A DNA stretch of 13,548 bases from the NCBI GenBank assembly GCA_937885475.1, contig CAKZZR010000050.1, positions 1-13,548 of the forward strand. Direction: 5' to 3'. This DNA comes from an uncultured Treponema sp. Its GTDB lineage: Bacteria > Spirochaetota > Spirochaetia > Treponematales > Treponemataceae. Shown in pieces: positions 7,901 to 13,548 of the stretch (positions within the stretch are counted from its first letter, which is position 1; each line of letters opens with the position of its first letter). Position numbers and translations under genes: made by a program. The notes under the pieces were generated by a model. The model worked only from the letters and a program-made list of their open reading frames with translations. It was not told where the DNA came from and searched no databases.

Positions 7901-8392
7901 ATGGCAATAAAAGGTATTTCAGGAAAGGAATTCTGGCGTGTATACGGCATTTTTGTCGGAATTCTCGTGTTTTTCTTTATGTCTCTGTTCGGAATGATGC
8001 TGCTTGCCCGAAAGCCGTGGACGAACGGACTGAAAAAAACGATTGAGACCGTGCTGGAGGAAAAGGATGAGAGCTCTTGGATTGTGGGAAAGCGCATTCC
8101 GCTGCATTCAACCTTTGATTCCTCGGCGGTGTTGTTTGACATGCGCGCAAGCGATTCCGTTGAGAAGAATTATGTGCTGCTGCTCCGGTCTGCAACGATG
8201 TACGGTCATATTCCGGCGGTGTTCATATATAACAAGAATAGCGGAGCTCGCTTTGTCGGCTATTCGAGCGTGCGGGGCAGGGTGCGCGCACTTCTTGACG
8301 AAGGAACTTCCGACTCAAGCATTCAGTATTGGATTTCACGAATTCCGCTCATCATTCAGACTGCGGAAGAACTCTCGGAGGCAAAAAAATGA
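7901..8392 (+). CDS. rnfG: RnfG-like single-pass protein without the flavinylation motif
   Basis: RnfG has an N-terminal TM helix and a periplasmic FMN_bind domain whose C-terminal SGAT-type motif takes FMN covalently. This protein has 163 residues, somewhat short, with one TM at about 12-36 and a soluble domain. TMYGHIPAVFIYNK around 105-118 could match the start of FMN_bind (usually GYGG-x-I-x-V), but no S/D-G-A-T-x-S/T motif is present anywhere. The equivalent C-terminal region reads GTSDSSIQYWISRIP. Assignment rests largely on position between rnfD and rnfE, TM layout and size. The start is 3 nt after the rnfD stop, behind AGAGGT (7887-7892) at 8 nt. It could be a structural remnant or a replaced subunit. 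Confidence 0.68.
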   Translation: MAIKGISGKEFWRVYGIFVGILVFFFMSLFGMMLLARKPWTNGLKKTIETVLEEKDESSWIVGKRIPLHSTFDSSAVLFDMRASDSVEKNYVLLLRSATMYGHIPAVFIYNKNSGARFVGYSSVRGRVRALLDEGTSDSSIQYWISRIPLIIQTAEELSEAKK

Positions 8393-9000
8393 CGAGAAAG
8401 GCAGTTTCGGTATATATGGCGGCAACCTGCGCCATGGTCATCGTCTCTCCGGGACGGCTGGTATGTGGCATCGTGTTCGCGCTTGAGCTTTGTCTGCTCA
8501 TGGTGCTGGGCATTCTGTTCCGCGCGCTCATGAAAAAAATAAAGCTTGATAAGCTCCTGGACGTTCTTACGCTCTGCTTTGTGGTGTACTTCACGCTGCT
8601 GTTCAAGCAGTTCCTTATCCTGCTGATGCCAGAGATTGCGCTTCAGATGAGTTTCGTCCTGTTTTTGCCGTCAATCTCCACATTCACGACGGTGTTCCTT
8701 ATGGACGAAAGCGGCATCTCGCTTTCTGAGAACCTAAGGGCAAACCTTCCGTCCACGCTGCTGTTCGCAGGGTACATGCTGCTCATCTCTCTGGTGCGCG
8801 ACGTGTTCGGCTACGGTACGCTCACGCTTCCGGCATACGGTCGTCATTTTGAGCTTGTCCTGTTCAATTCAGACAAGGTTTCCGTAATGCCGTTCCTTGC
8901 GACCATTCCGGGGGCGCTTATGCTCACATCGCTTACGCTTGCGGCGTACCTGTGGTTTGAGCGCAAGTTCCATATCATGTACAAAGCGGGGGTAAACTGA
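8389..9000 (+). CDS. rnfE: RnfE-like membrane subunit missing one [2Fe-2S] cysteine
   Basis: RnfE pairs with RnfA in the membrane, and together they hold a [2Fe-2S] cluster with two cysteines each. This 203-residue protein has about six hydrophobic segments. It keeps the RnfE tail pattern LVRDVFGYGTLTLPAYG (cf. IREILGSGTLFG) and a long C-terminal helix ending in WFERKFH. C14 in AATCAMVIVS may match the first ligand (LGLCP). The second ligand region, normally IPLIVTNCxVxG, reads LPSISTFTTVFLM (93-105), with Thr near 100 for Cys. The start is 8389, not the in-frame ATG at 8329: GGAGG (8377-8381) lies 7 nt before, and it overlaps the rnfG stop as ATGA. Confidence 0.8.
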   Translation: MTRKAVSVYMAATCAMVIVSPGRLVCGIVFALELCLLMVLGILFRALMKKIKLDKLLDVLTLCFVVYFTLLFKQFLILLMPEIALQMSFVLFLPSISTFTTVFLMDESGISLSENLRANLPSTLLFAGYMLLISLVRDVFGYGTLTLPAYGRHFELVLFNSDKVSVMPFLATIPGALMLTSLTLAAYLWFERKFHIMYKAGVN

Positions 9001-9560
9001 TGCTGTTTATTTCGATGTACTACATTTTCTTTGCCTCCGCGGTCGTCCTGTATGGCGCGGGGCTGAATTCCTCTACCATCGTCTGCGACTACAAGGAGCG
9101 TCTCTCGCTTCCGCTTACAAAAATTCTTTTTTCAATATTTTTTACGACGATTCTGACGTGGCTGATTATCAGGCAGCTTCTTATTCCGCTCAGCATCGTT
9201 GAATTCTATCCGTTGGTCGCGCTGCTCGTATACCTCATAATCTCCGTTCTGTTTGAGACCGTCGTGCGCATTACGACCGGAAAAGTGACTGCGGAATTCG
9301 GTTTTTCATACCTGATTATCCTCATCACGCTGAGTGAAAGCCTTCGCATGTCCGAGGTCATGCTTATTTCGGTATGCAGCTTCATTTCGTTTGTCGTGCT
9401 GGTGCCAATCGTATACGCCATCAAAAAGCGGATTGACCTTGTGGGAAGCATTCAGGAGCATGGAAACCGCAAGAGCCTTGTGCTTGTGTCGCTCGCGGTC
9501 ATCGTTACGCTGCTTGCGGTTGGAAACGTGTCGTGGCTTCATGCTGGAGGTATGCAATGA
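9000..9560 (+). CDS. rnfA: RnfA-like membrane subunit missing both [2Fe-2S] cysteines
   Basis: A 186-residue polytopic protein that follows RnfA over its length by eye: six TM segments, TTILTWLIIRQLLIPL (cf. LTWLLYYYLLVPL) at about 49-64, and FETVVR (cf. VEMVVRKTSP). The first cysteine region, usually FLGICPFLG, reads AGLNSSTIV, with N23 in place of Cys. The second, usually ITTNCAVLG, reads LITLSESL, with S112 near the Cys position. RnfA proteins normally conserve both. The start ATG shares one base with the rnfE stop (TGATG) and has a purine run GGGGGT 6 nt upstream. Identity is supported by order and hydropathy; cluster binding is doubtful. Confidence 0.78.
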   Translation: MLFISMYYIFFASAVVLYGAGLNSSTIVCDYKERLSLPLTKILFSIFFTTILTWLIIRQLLIPLSIVEFYPLVALLVYLIISVLFETVVRITTGKVTAEFGFSYLIILITLSESLRMSEVMLISVCSFISFVVLVPIVYAIKKRIDLVGSIQEHGNRKSLVLVSLAVIVTLLAVGNVSWLHAGGMQ

Positions 9561-10111
9561 TTCTTAAAATCCTGCTTTTGATTCTTATCCTGCTGATTAT
9601 AGCGCTGCTGCTGTATTTTCTTGCAAGCGTGTTCGTTCCGGCAGTGCTTGAGCAGACGGGAAGCAACGAACATGTGCTGCTCTCCCGCTTTGAGCATAAA
9701 TTTGAAAAGCTTGAGAACCGCGCCAGCGCAAAGCCGGTTACGGCACGTGCATTCGTGTTCCTGCCGAATCCTGTTCCTGAGCTGGATAAAAAGGAATTCG
9801 CGCCGTTCAAGGGGCAAAGCTGCCGCACGGTAAACGAAATTTATGCCGAGACCGCCGCAAGCGCCGGCATGTGCCTTGGCTTGGGAGACTGCATCGTAAC
9901 CTGCCCGCAAAAGGCAATCTGCATCAGCGGCACTGTCGCGCAAGTCTCAAACTTGTGCAATGGCTGCGGTCGCTGCATTCCATCGTGTCCGAGGGGAATC
10001 ATACGCCTTGTTACGGATGACGAGGCAAAGCAGAATAAGAAAATCTCCTGGCCACCAAAAAAAGGGTTTAAAATCTGGAAGTCTTGCTATAGAATGATAT
10101 ACAAAAAGTAA
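9557..10111 (+). CDS. rnfB: RnfB-like ferredoxin subunit, short and lacking the N-terminal Fe-S domain
   Basis: RnfB normally has a TM anchor, an N-terminal [4Fe-4S] domain (NCGACGxPGC type) and ferredoxin domains that take electrons from ferredoxin. This protein has 184 residues, with a TM at 3-27 and a linker to about 85. There is no N-terminal Fe-S domain. The RnfB hallmark CLGLGDC is present (C106, C112, C116P), but the cysteine expected four residues earlier is S102; C89 is the only spare one. The second ferredoxin motif is complete: C134-x2-C137-x2-C140-x3-C144P. A basic C-terminus follows (KKGFKIWKSCYRMIYKK). The start is set by GGAGGT (9546-9551) 5 nt upstream and by the ATGA overlap with rnfA. 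Identity is good, with reduced cofactor content. Confidence 0.84.
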   Translation: MILKILLLILILLIIALLLYFLASVFVPAVLEQTGSNEHVLLSRFEHKFEKLENRASAKPVTARAFVFLPNPVPELDKKEFAPFKGQSCRTVNEIYAETAASAGMCLGLGDCIVTCPQKAICISGTVAQVSNLCNGCGRCIPSCPRGIIRLVTDDEAKQNKKISWPPKKGFKIWKSCYRMIYKK

Positions 10112-12105
10112 TGAGCCGCATAAATCTTTGTTTCAGTTTACGATCTTCTCGTCTAGGGCCTCAGCAGAACGCAATCCTTGAAAGGGATTACAGGACGCTG
10201 TATCAGCCGTTGCTGAAATTTTTATATGCGCATCCCAATTTAAAATGCGCGTTCTCCCTGAACGGCATTCAGATTGAATTCATCAAGAAAAAATATCCGG
10301 AGTACATAGAAATTGCACGCCAGCTCATAACACGAAAGCAGCTGGAGCTGTTAGGCGGCGGCTACTATGACCCGGCGTTTCCGCTCTTGCTTCCGGTAGA
10401 CAGGACAGGGCAGATTGAAAAACTTACAGCAGACATCCGCCTGAAATTCGGTAAGAGGCCGCGTGGCATAGCGCTCTGCGGAAGCATCTGGGACTATTCG
10501 CTGATTACGACATTCTCAACCTGCGGCATGGACTATGTGCTTTTGGACGAAAGCCTTATTCCCGCAGACAAGCTCAAATTCATTCCGCTCATCATGAGCG
10601 ACAAGAGCAAGGCGATTACGATTCTGCCGCTGAACCAAAGCCTTAAGCCGGACGCATCGCGGGAGCCGGAGGATTGGCTCTGCGATATTGCAAAAAAAGT
10701 GCAGAAGTCAGCGCGCACTCCGCAGTTCTTTGCGCCGGACGAGGCAAGAATCGTGAACGTTCATATGAACCATGAGGAGCTGGCGGAGCTGCTTAAGTCC
10801 GGCTGGCTTGAAAAGCTCTGCGCCGCAAAAAGCATTGCCGACGGAACTTTTGCGCTTGAGACACCGAACATGGCACTCAAAGCCTGCGAAAGCCGCATTC
10901 CCGCATACATCCACAGCGGCATGGCGGCGGAAATTGCGCAATGGGGCATAAAGCCCTACGAGGCGGTAAAGACCGACAAGCGCTATCCGCTCACAATCTA
11001 CGATTTTTTTCAGATTTACCCGCAGACAAAGGTTCTGTACAGCAGGATGCTCTACGTGAGTATGCTCATACAGCAGAGCCACGGCGACAAGATACGAAAG
11101 AATTCCGCCCGCGAAAAGCTATGGGAAGCCCAGTGCGGAGACGGCTTTATCTGCACGTCTCAGGGAGCTTTCGTAACGTCAATGTACCGCCAGCAGGCAT
11201 ATAAAAAGCTCACCGAAGCAGAAAAAATCCTGCGCGAATGCGAGCCGTTCACGGAATCCCTTACGGCGTTCGATTACTTCGGAGACGGCATGAAGTCCTA
11301 TATCTTCCGAATGCAGCGCTATTTTGCCGTCGTCTCAAAGTCGGGAGGAGCAATACGCGAGCTGGACATCTTCCAGAATTTCGGAAACTTTGCGGACAAC
11401 CTTACGCGCGCCAAGGAATTTGAGGGCTTTGACGACGACTATGACCGAGGCCTCTTTGTTGACCACATCTTTGATGACAAGGAATTCCACGACTATCTTG
11501 AGAACAAGCCGGTCGGAAACGGTATTTTCTCAAAATACATGTATTCTGAGCAGAAATTTTCCGACCAGCACCGCGAGATTTGCCTTGAGGCAACGGCGCT
11601 CTATCAGAACAAGCAGAAAATCTCACTCAGAAAAAAATACATTCCGAATTCAAACGGAATGATGGTGCAGTACATCCTTAAGAATGAGAGCGATTCGATT
11701 CTGAATGCGAAATTTGCCGTTGAGTCGAGCTTTGCTCAGACGAATTTCAATGAGAAGGACTTCAACGCCTTCCGGCTGGAAATTCTTTCGGACTCACAGA
11801 AGCAGCAGATTGACACAAAATCCTCCAGCTATATGCTGAACGACACCGGCGTTCTTTCTGACGTGGAAGGAATTTGGCTTACGGACACGGACAACAACGT
11901 AACCTTCGTATTTGAGCCTAACGAAACCTGCGGACTTTCCTTTGTGCCGCTCATCTTTCGCCGCCCCGAATACACCGGCGACGAGCTTGTTCCAGCCGCC
12001 ATGACCTTTGCCTGCACCCTGTACTGGGACATAGAGCTTGCCCCAGGAATGGAGATGGAAAAGACCGTCAATTTCACAATATTCAACCCGCACAAGCGAA
12101 GATAG
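10111..12105 (+). CDS. GH57-like protein (4-alpha-glucanotransferase type) with both catalytic carboxylates missing
   Basis: The 664-residue length and layout match GH57 4-alpha-glucanotransferases with C-terminal DUF1925/DUF1926 domains. KQLELLGGGYYDPAFPLLLP (76-95) is the second GH57 motif, and NxxNxLxRxxE-like and LFVDHIF patterns (about 430-455) are DUF1926-like. Active-site motifs are changed. The nucleophile motif, normally W-L-x-E-R-V-W-E-P, reads ALCGSIWDYS (121-130), with G124 where the Glu belongs. The acid/base motif, normally D-D-G-E-K-F-G, reads MNHEELAEL (219-227). The N-terminal H-x-P is also not evident. It has no signal peptide, so it is probably cytoplasmic. Its start overlaps the rnfB stop (TAATG) with no Shine-Dalgarno, so translation depends on rnfB. 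It may be a pseudoenzyme or a glycan-sensing or scaffold protein. Confidence 0.82.
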   Translation: MSRINLCFSLRSSRLGPQQNAILERDYRTLYQPLLKFLYAHPNLKCAFSLNGIQIEFIKKKYPEYIEIARQLITRKQLELLGGGYYDPAFPLLLPVDRTGQIEKLTADIRLKFGKRPRGIALCGSIWDYSLITTFSTCGMDYVLLDESLIPADKLKFIPLIMSDKSKAITILPLNQSLKPDASREPEDWLCDIAKKVQKSARTPQFFAPDEARIVNVHMNHEELAELLKSGWLEKLCAAKSIADGTFALETPNMALKACESRIPAYIHSGMAAEIAQWGIKPYEAVKTDKRYPLTIYDFFQIYPQTKVLYSRMLYVSMLIQQSHGDKIRKNSAREKLWEAQCGDGFICTSQGAFVTSMYRQQAYKKLTEAEKILRECEPFTESLTAFDYFGDGMKSYIFRMQRYFAVVSKSGGAIRELDIFQNFGNFADNLTRAKEFEGFDDDYDRGLFVDHIFDDKEFHDYLENKPVGNGIFSKYMYSEQKFSDQHREICLEATALYQNKQKISLRKKYIPNSNGMMVQYILKNESDSILNAKFAVESSFAQTNFNEKDFNAFRLEILSDSQKQQIDTKSSSYMLNDTGVLSDVEGIWLTDTDNNVTFVFEPNETCGLSFVPLIFRRPEYTGDELVPAAMTFACTLYWDIELAPGMEMEKTVNFTIFNPHKRR

Positions 12106-12115
12106 AAGCAAAAGT

Positions 12116-12302
12116 AAGCGCATTATAATTGCAAACTTATAAAGCAAGCGAAGTATTGCAAAAAATAGCGCGTTAGCTGTCGCGAAAGCGACAATTCAAT
12201 AGCTCCTTTGCTAAAGTCAGAGTGAAGCCGGCTAGCCGGCGGTTTTGCAAAACAAATCTTCGACTGGAAGCTATTTTTAAGATATCAGCTTATAATGCGT
12301 TT
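12116..12302. repeat. Intergenic element with nested inverted repeats
   Basis: The 260-nt gap 12106-12365 has no gene. A perfect 10-bp inverted pair, CGCATTATAA (12119-12128) and TTATAATGCG (12290-12299), bounds about 181 bp, and A-T pairs extend it outward past one G-T. Inside are a 9-bp pair (AAAAATAGC 12161-12169 with GCTATTTTT 12270-12278), a 5-bp pair (TTAGC 12173-12177 with GCTAA 12210-12214), a 6-bp hairpin with a GAAA loop (12178-12193), and two palindromes (GCCGGCTAGCCGGC 12227-12240; GTTTTGCAAAAC 12242-12253). It resembles a MITE-like or BIME-like dispersed repeat or a structured RNA. No target-site duplication is evident. Confidence 0.55.
12227..12246 (+). terminator. Weak Rho-independent terminator candidate after the operon
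   Basis: A GC-rich perfect palindrome can form a 5-bp stem with a CTAG loop, followed after GG by only four T. It stands 121 nt past the GH57-like stop, in the structured element. The short U-tract makes it a weak candidate; it is the best one in the gap. Confidence 0.35.
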
Positions 12303-12327
12303 GCACTGATGAATTCTTTATGCTCGT

Positions 12328-12356
12328 TTGACCAATAGTGCTAAAAAAATTATAAT
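12328..12356 (+). promoter_or_regulatory. Strong sigma70-type promoter for metG, leaderless layout
   Basis: TTGACC (12328-12333) and TATAAT (12351-12356) are separated by 17 nt: 5 of 6 and 6 of 6 matches to consensus. The metG ATG at 12366 comes 9 nt after the -10, so the 5' leader would be about 0-3 nt. The bases between (CACTCTATT) contain no Shine-Dalgarno. This is the clearest promoter in the window. Confidence 0.75.
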
Positions 12357-12365
12357 CACTCTATT

Positions 12366-13202
12366 ATGAACAGAAGACTTATCACATCTGCATTACCTTA
12401 TGTAAACAATATTCCGCATCTGGGAAATTTAATTCAGATGCTTTCGGGCGATGTGTTTGCCCGTTTCTGTCGAAGCCGTGGCTACGACACGCTGTACATC
12501 TGCGGAACCGACGAATATGGCACCGCGACAGAAACCCGCGCCCTGGAGGAAAAGAAAACTCCGCGAGAACTGTGCGATTTTTATTACAAGGAGCACACCC
12601 GCATCTACGATTGGTTCCATATTGATTTTGACAAATTCGGACGCACATCAAACGAAGAATGCACCGAAATCACGCAGACGCTTTTTAACGAGCTTGATGC
12701 AAACGGCTTTATCAAGGAGCACACGAACAAGCAGCTGTTCTGTCCGCACTGCAACATGTTCCTTGCGGACCGCTATGTGGACGGAACCTGTCCAAAATGT
12801 GGCTCTACGTCAGCGCGTGGCGACCAGTGCGACGAATGCGGCTCTCTGCTTGATCCCACTGAGCTCAAGGAACCTAAGTGCCATACATGCGGCTCAACGC
12901 CAGAAGTTCGCGAGACAAAGCACTTGTACATAGACCTTCCTTCAATCTCAAAAAAACTTGACGAATGGATGGAAAAAACAAGCAAGGAAGGACGCTGGGC
13001 AGACAATGCAATCAACATCACCAAGGCATGGATTCGCGACGGTCTGAACGAGCGCGCCATTACCCGCGACCTTAAGTGGGGCATTCCGGTTCCGTTTGAT
13101 GACAAGCATGTGATCTATGTCTGGTTGGATGCGTTATCCAACTATATTACAGGGATTGGCTATGATGGAGCTTATTCCACCACCAATTTTCCTCGGCATT
13201 GA
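12366..13202 (+). CDS. metG: Methionyl-tRNA synthetase, 3'-truncated by a chimeric join
   Basis: Cytoplasmic class I synthetase charging tRNA-Met. The N-terminal catalytic domain is present: LPYVNNIPHLGN with the HIGH-type signature HLGN (18-21), CGTDEYGTATE, and a zinc-binding insertion with four Cys-x2-Cys knuckles (C126/129, C142/145, C155/158, C172/175). WGIPVPFDD and VWLDALSNYITGIGY run to residue 266. The next 12 residues and the stop at 13200 do not belong to MetRS; they are the foreign sdhC sequence read in another frame. The KMSKS loop, anticodon-binding domain and any C-terminal extension are missing, so under half of a usual gene is here. It has its own promoter. Identity is certain; the 3' end is an artefact. 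Confidence 0.95.
   Translation: MNRRLITSALPYVNNIPHLGNLIQMLSGDVFARFCRSRGYDTLYICGTDEYGTATETRALEEKKTPRELCDFYYKEHTRIYDWFHIDFDKFGRTSNEECTEITQTLFNELDANGFIKEHTNKQLFCPHCNMFLADRYVDGTCPKCGSTSARGDQCDECGSLLDPTELKEPKCHTCGSTPEVRETKHLYIDLPSISKKLDEWMEKTSKEGRWADNAINITKAWIRDGLNERAITRDLKWGIPVPFDDKHVIYVWLDALSNYITGIGYDGAYSTTNFPRH
13150..13168. other. Chimeric junction between metG and sdhC
   Basis: Upstream reads as MetRS up to ...ITGIGY in one frame; downstream reads as SdhC in another. The bases GGATTGGCTATG (13153-13164) can encode both G-I-G-Y context in metG and G-L-A-M in sdhC, so a short shared word may have bridged two genomes. Assembly or library chimerism is the simplest reading. Confidence 0.85.
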
Positions 13203-13548
13203 AATCTGCTTCTATGCCATTCCTATTTTGTTCCACGCTATTTATGGTGTATATATCGCTATGCAGGCAAAGAACAATCCAACGGAGTATGGTTTTTCCC
13301 GCAACTGGAAGTTCGCTCTTCAGAGATGGACTGCATGGTATCTGGTAGTATTCCTTATTTGGCATGTGGGATACCTTCGGATCTATACCAAGGGAATCAT
13401 GGGTGAGCATATCAGCTATGCACTGGTACAGTCTACCTTGGCTAACCCAGTTGTATTTGTTCTTTATGCTCTTGGTATGTTTGCTGCTATTTTCCATTTC
13501 TGCAATGGTATCACGACCTTCTGCATGACCTGGGGTATTACCAAGGGT
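13162..13548 (+). CDS. sdhC: Succinate dehydrogenase cytochrome b subunit, internal fragment from another organism
   Basis: An open frame of 129 residues runs to the window end, matching the B. subtilis-type SdhC b558 membrane anchor that binds haem and menaquinone. Signatures are LFHAIYGVYIAMQAKNN (H25), FSRNWKFALQR, LIWHVGYLRI (H68) and IFHFCNGITTFCMTWGIT (H112); these His residues correspond to three of the four haem ligands. The first TM with the remaining ligand, about 45-50 residues, is missing upstream, and the last TM lies beyond the window, so 13162 is not a true start. Codon use (many GGT, GCT, TAT, GTA) differs from the Treponema-like genes before it. Likely source is a Negativicutes or related Firmicutes species. 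Confidence 0.88.
   Translation, partial: MMELIPPPIFLGIEICFYAIPILFHAIYGVYIAMQAKNNPTEYGFSRNWKFALQRWTAWYLVVFLIWHVGYLRIYTKGIMGEHISYALVQSTLANPVVFVLYALGMFAAIFHFCNGITTFCMTWGITKG

Noticed and set aside
8329..8388. Upstream ATG for rnfE
   Set aside because: It would overlap rnfG by over 60 nt and add a polar segment; ATG 8389 has GGAGG and an ATGA overlap.
5494..10111. Na+-translocating NADH:quinone reductase (Nqr) instead of Rnf
   Set aside because: Order C-D-G-E-A-B with an RnfB-type ferredoxin subunit and an RnfC with two ferredoxin motifs is Rnf; Nqr would have NqrA and NqrF.
12178..12193. GAAA-loop hairpin as an operon terminator
   Set aside because: The 6-bp stem is not followed by a T-run; it is better seen as part of the structured element.
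13161..13202. A natural short MetRS ending in an unusual 12-residue tail
   Set aside because: The tail is sdhC sequence out of frame, and the KMSKS loop is missing; chimerism explains both.
13165..13548. sdhC with a genuine start at ATG 13162 or 13165
   Set aside because: SdhC needs an N-terminal TM helix with a haem-ligand His before this point; the ATGs are internal codons next to the chimeric join.

Overview
The window looks like a spirochaete, most probably Treponema, from a gut, rumen or oral community. This rests on the style of the exported proteins (short basic N-terminus, hydrophobic core, then Phe-Ser/Ala before Gln-Glu-Ala), a lipoprotein with an LLFSC lipobox, a ThrC, and an Rnf-like cluster. 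No rRNA or marker gene is present, so the genus is an inference. The last ~390 bases do not belong: at about 13150-13165 a methionyl-tRNA synthetase gene runs without interruption into a Bacillus-type SdhC gene of probable Firmicutes/Negativicutes origin. This is almost certainly a chimeric join in a metagenome contig.

Layout. Minus strand, 3491 to 1: a four-gene run made of a lipoprotein, thrC, a small outer-membrane beta-barrel candidate, and the 5' part of another exported protein cut by the window edge. A good sigma70 promoter (3525-3553) drives it. Plus strand, 3599 to 12105: a DUF212 phosphatase-like membrane protein, an unrecognised 468-residue membrane protein, six genes in the classical order rnfC-D-G-E-A-B, and a GH57-like protein. 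From the 468-residue gene through the GH57 gene, every start touches, overlaps or lies within 3 nt of the previous stop, so these products are probably made together. A 260-base intergenic region (12106-12365) holds a structured inverted-repeat element, a weak terminator and the metG promoter. Then come truncated metG (12366-~13163) and the foreign sdhC fragment.

Main point. The Rnf-like complex is recognisable in fold and gene order but lacks, as far as can be read by eye, nearly all residues that define Rnf electron transfer. RnfC has no glycine-rich NADH/FMN loop. RnfD has SGAVPL where flavinylated RnfD has S-x-A-T-P-L. RnfG has no SGAT flavinylation motif. RnfA lacks both cysteines of the intramembrane [2Fe-2S] site and RnfE lacks one of its two. 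RnfB lacks the N-terminal Fe-S domain and one ferredoxin cysteine. Two [4Fe-4S] motifs in RnfC and one or two in RnfB remain. The coupled GH57-like protein also lacks both catalytic carboxylates. The operon may therefore encode a membrane machine derived from Rnf but doing something else, with a dedicated extra membrane subunit and a carbohydrate-active-enzyme-like soluble partner. Motif comparisons were made from memory of the families and need profile alignments.

Three genes (the edge gene at 385, the DUF212 gene at 3599, metG at 12366) have a -10 hexamer only 6-9 nt before the ATG and no usable Shine-Dalgarno, which suggests leaderless mRNAs. The other genes mostly have good Shine-Dalgarno sequences or rely on coupling. 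No gene-free stretch exceeds 300 bases, and I saw no tRNA, rRNA, CRISPR array or transposase gene.
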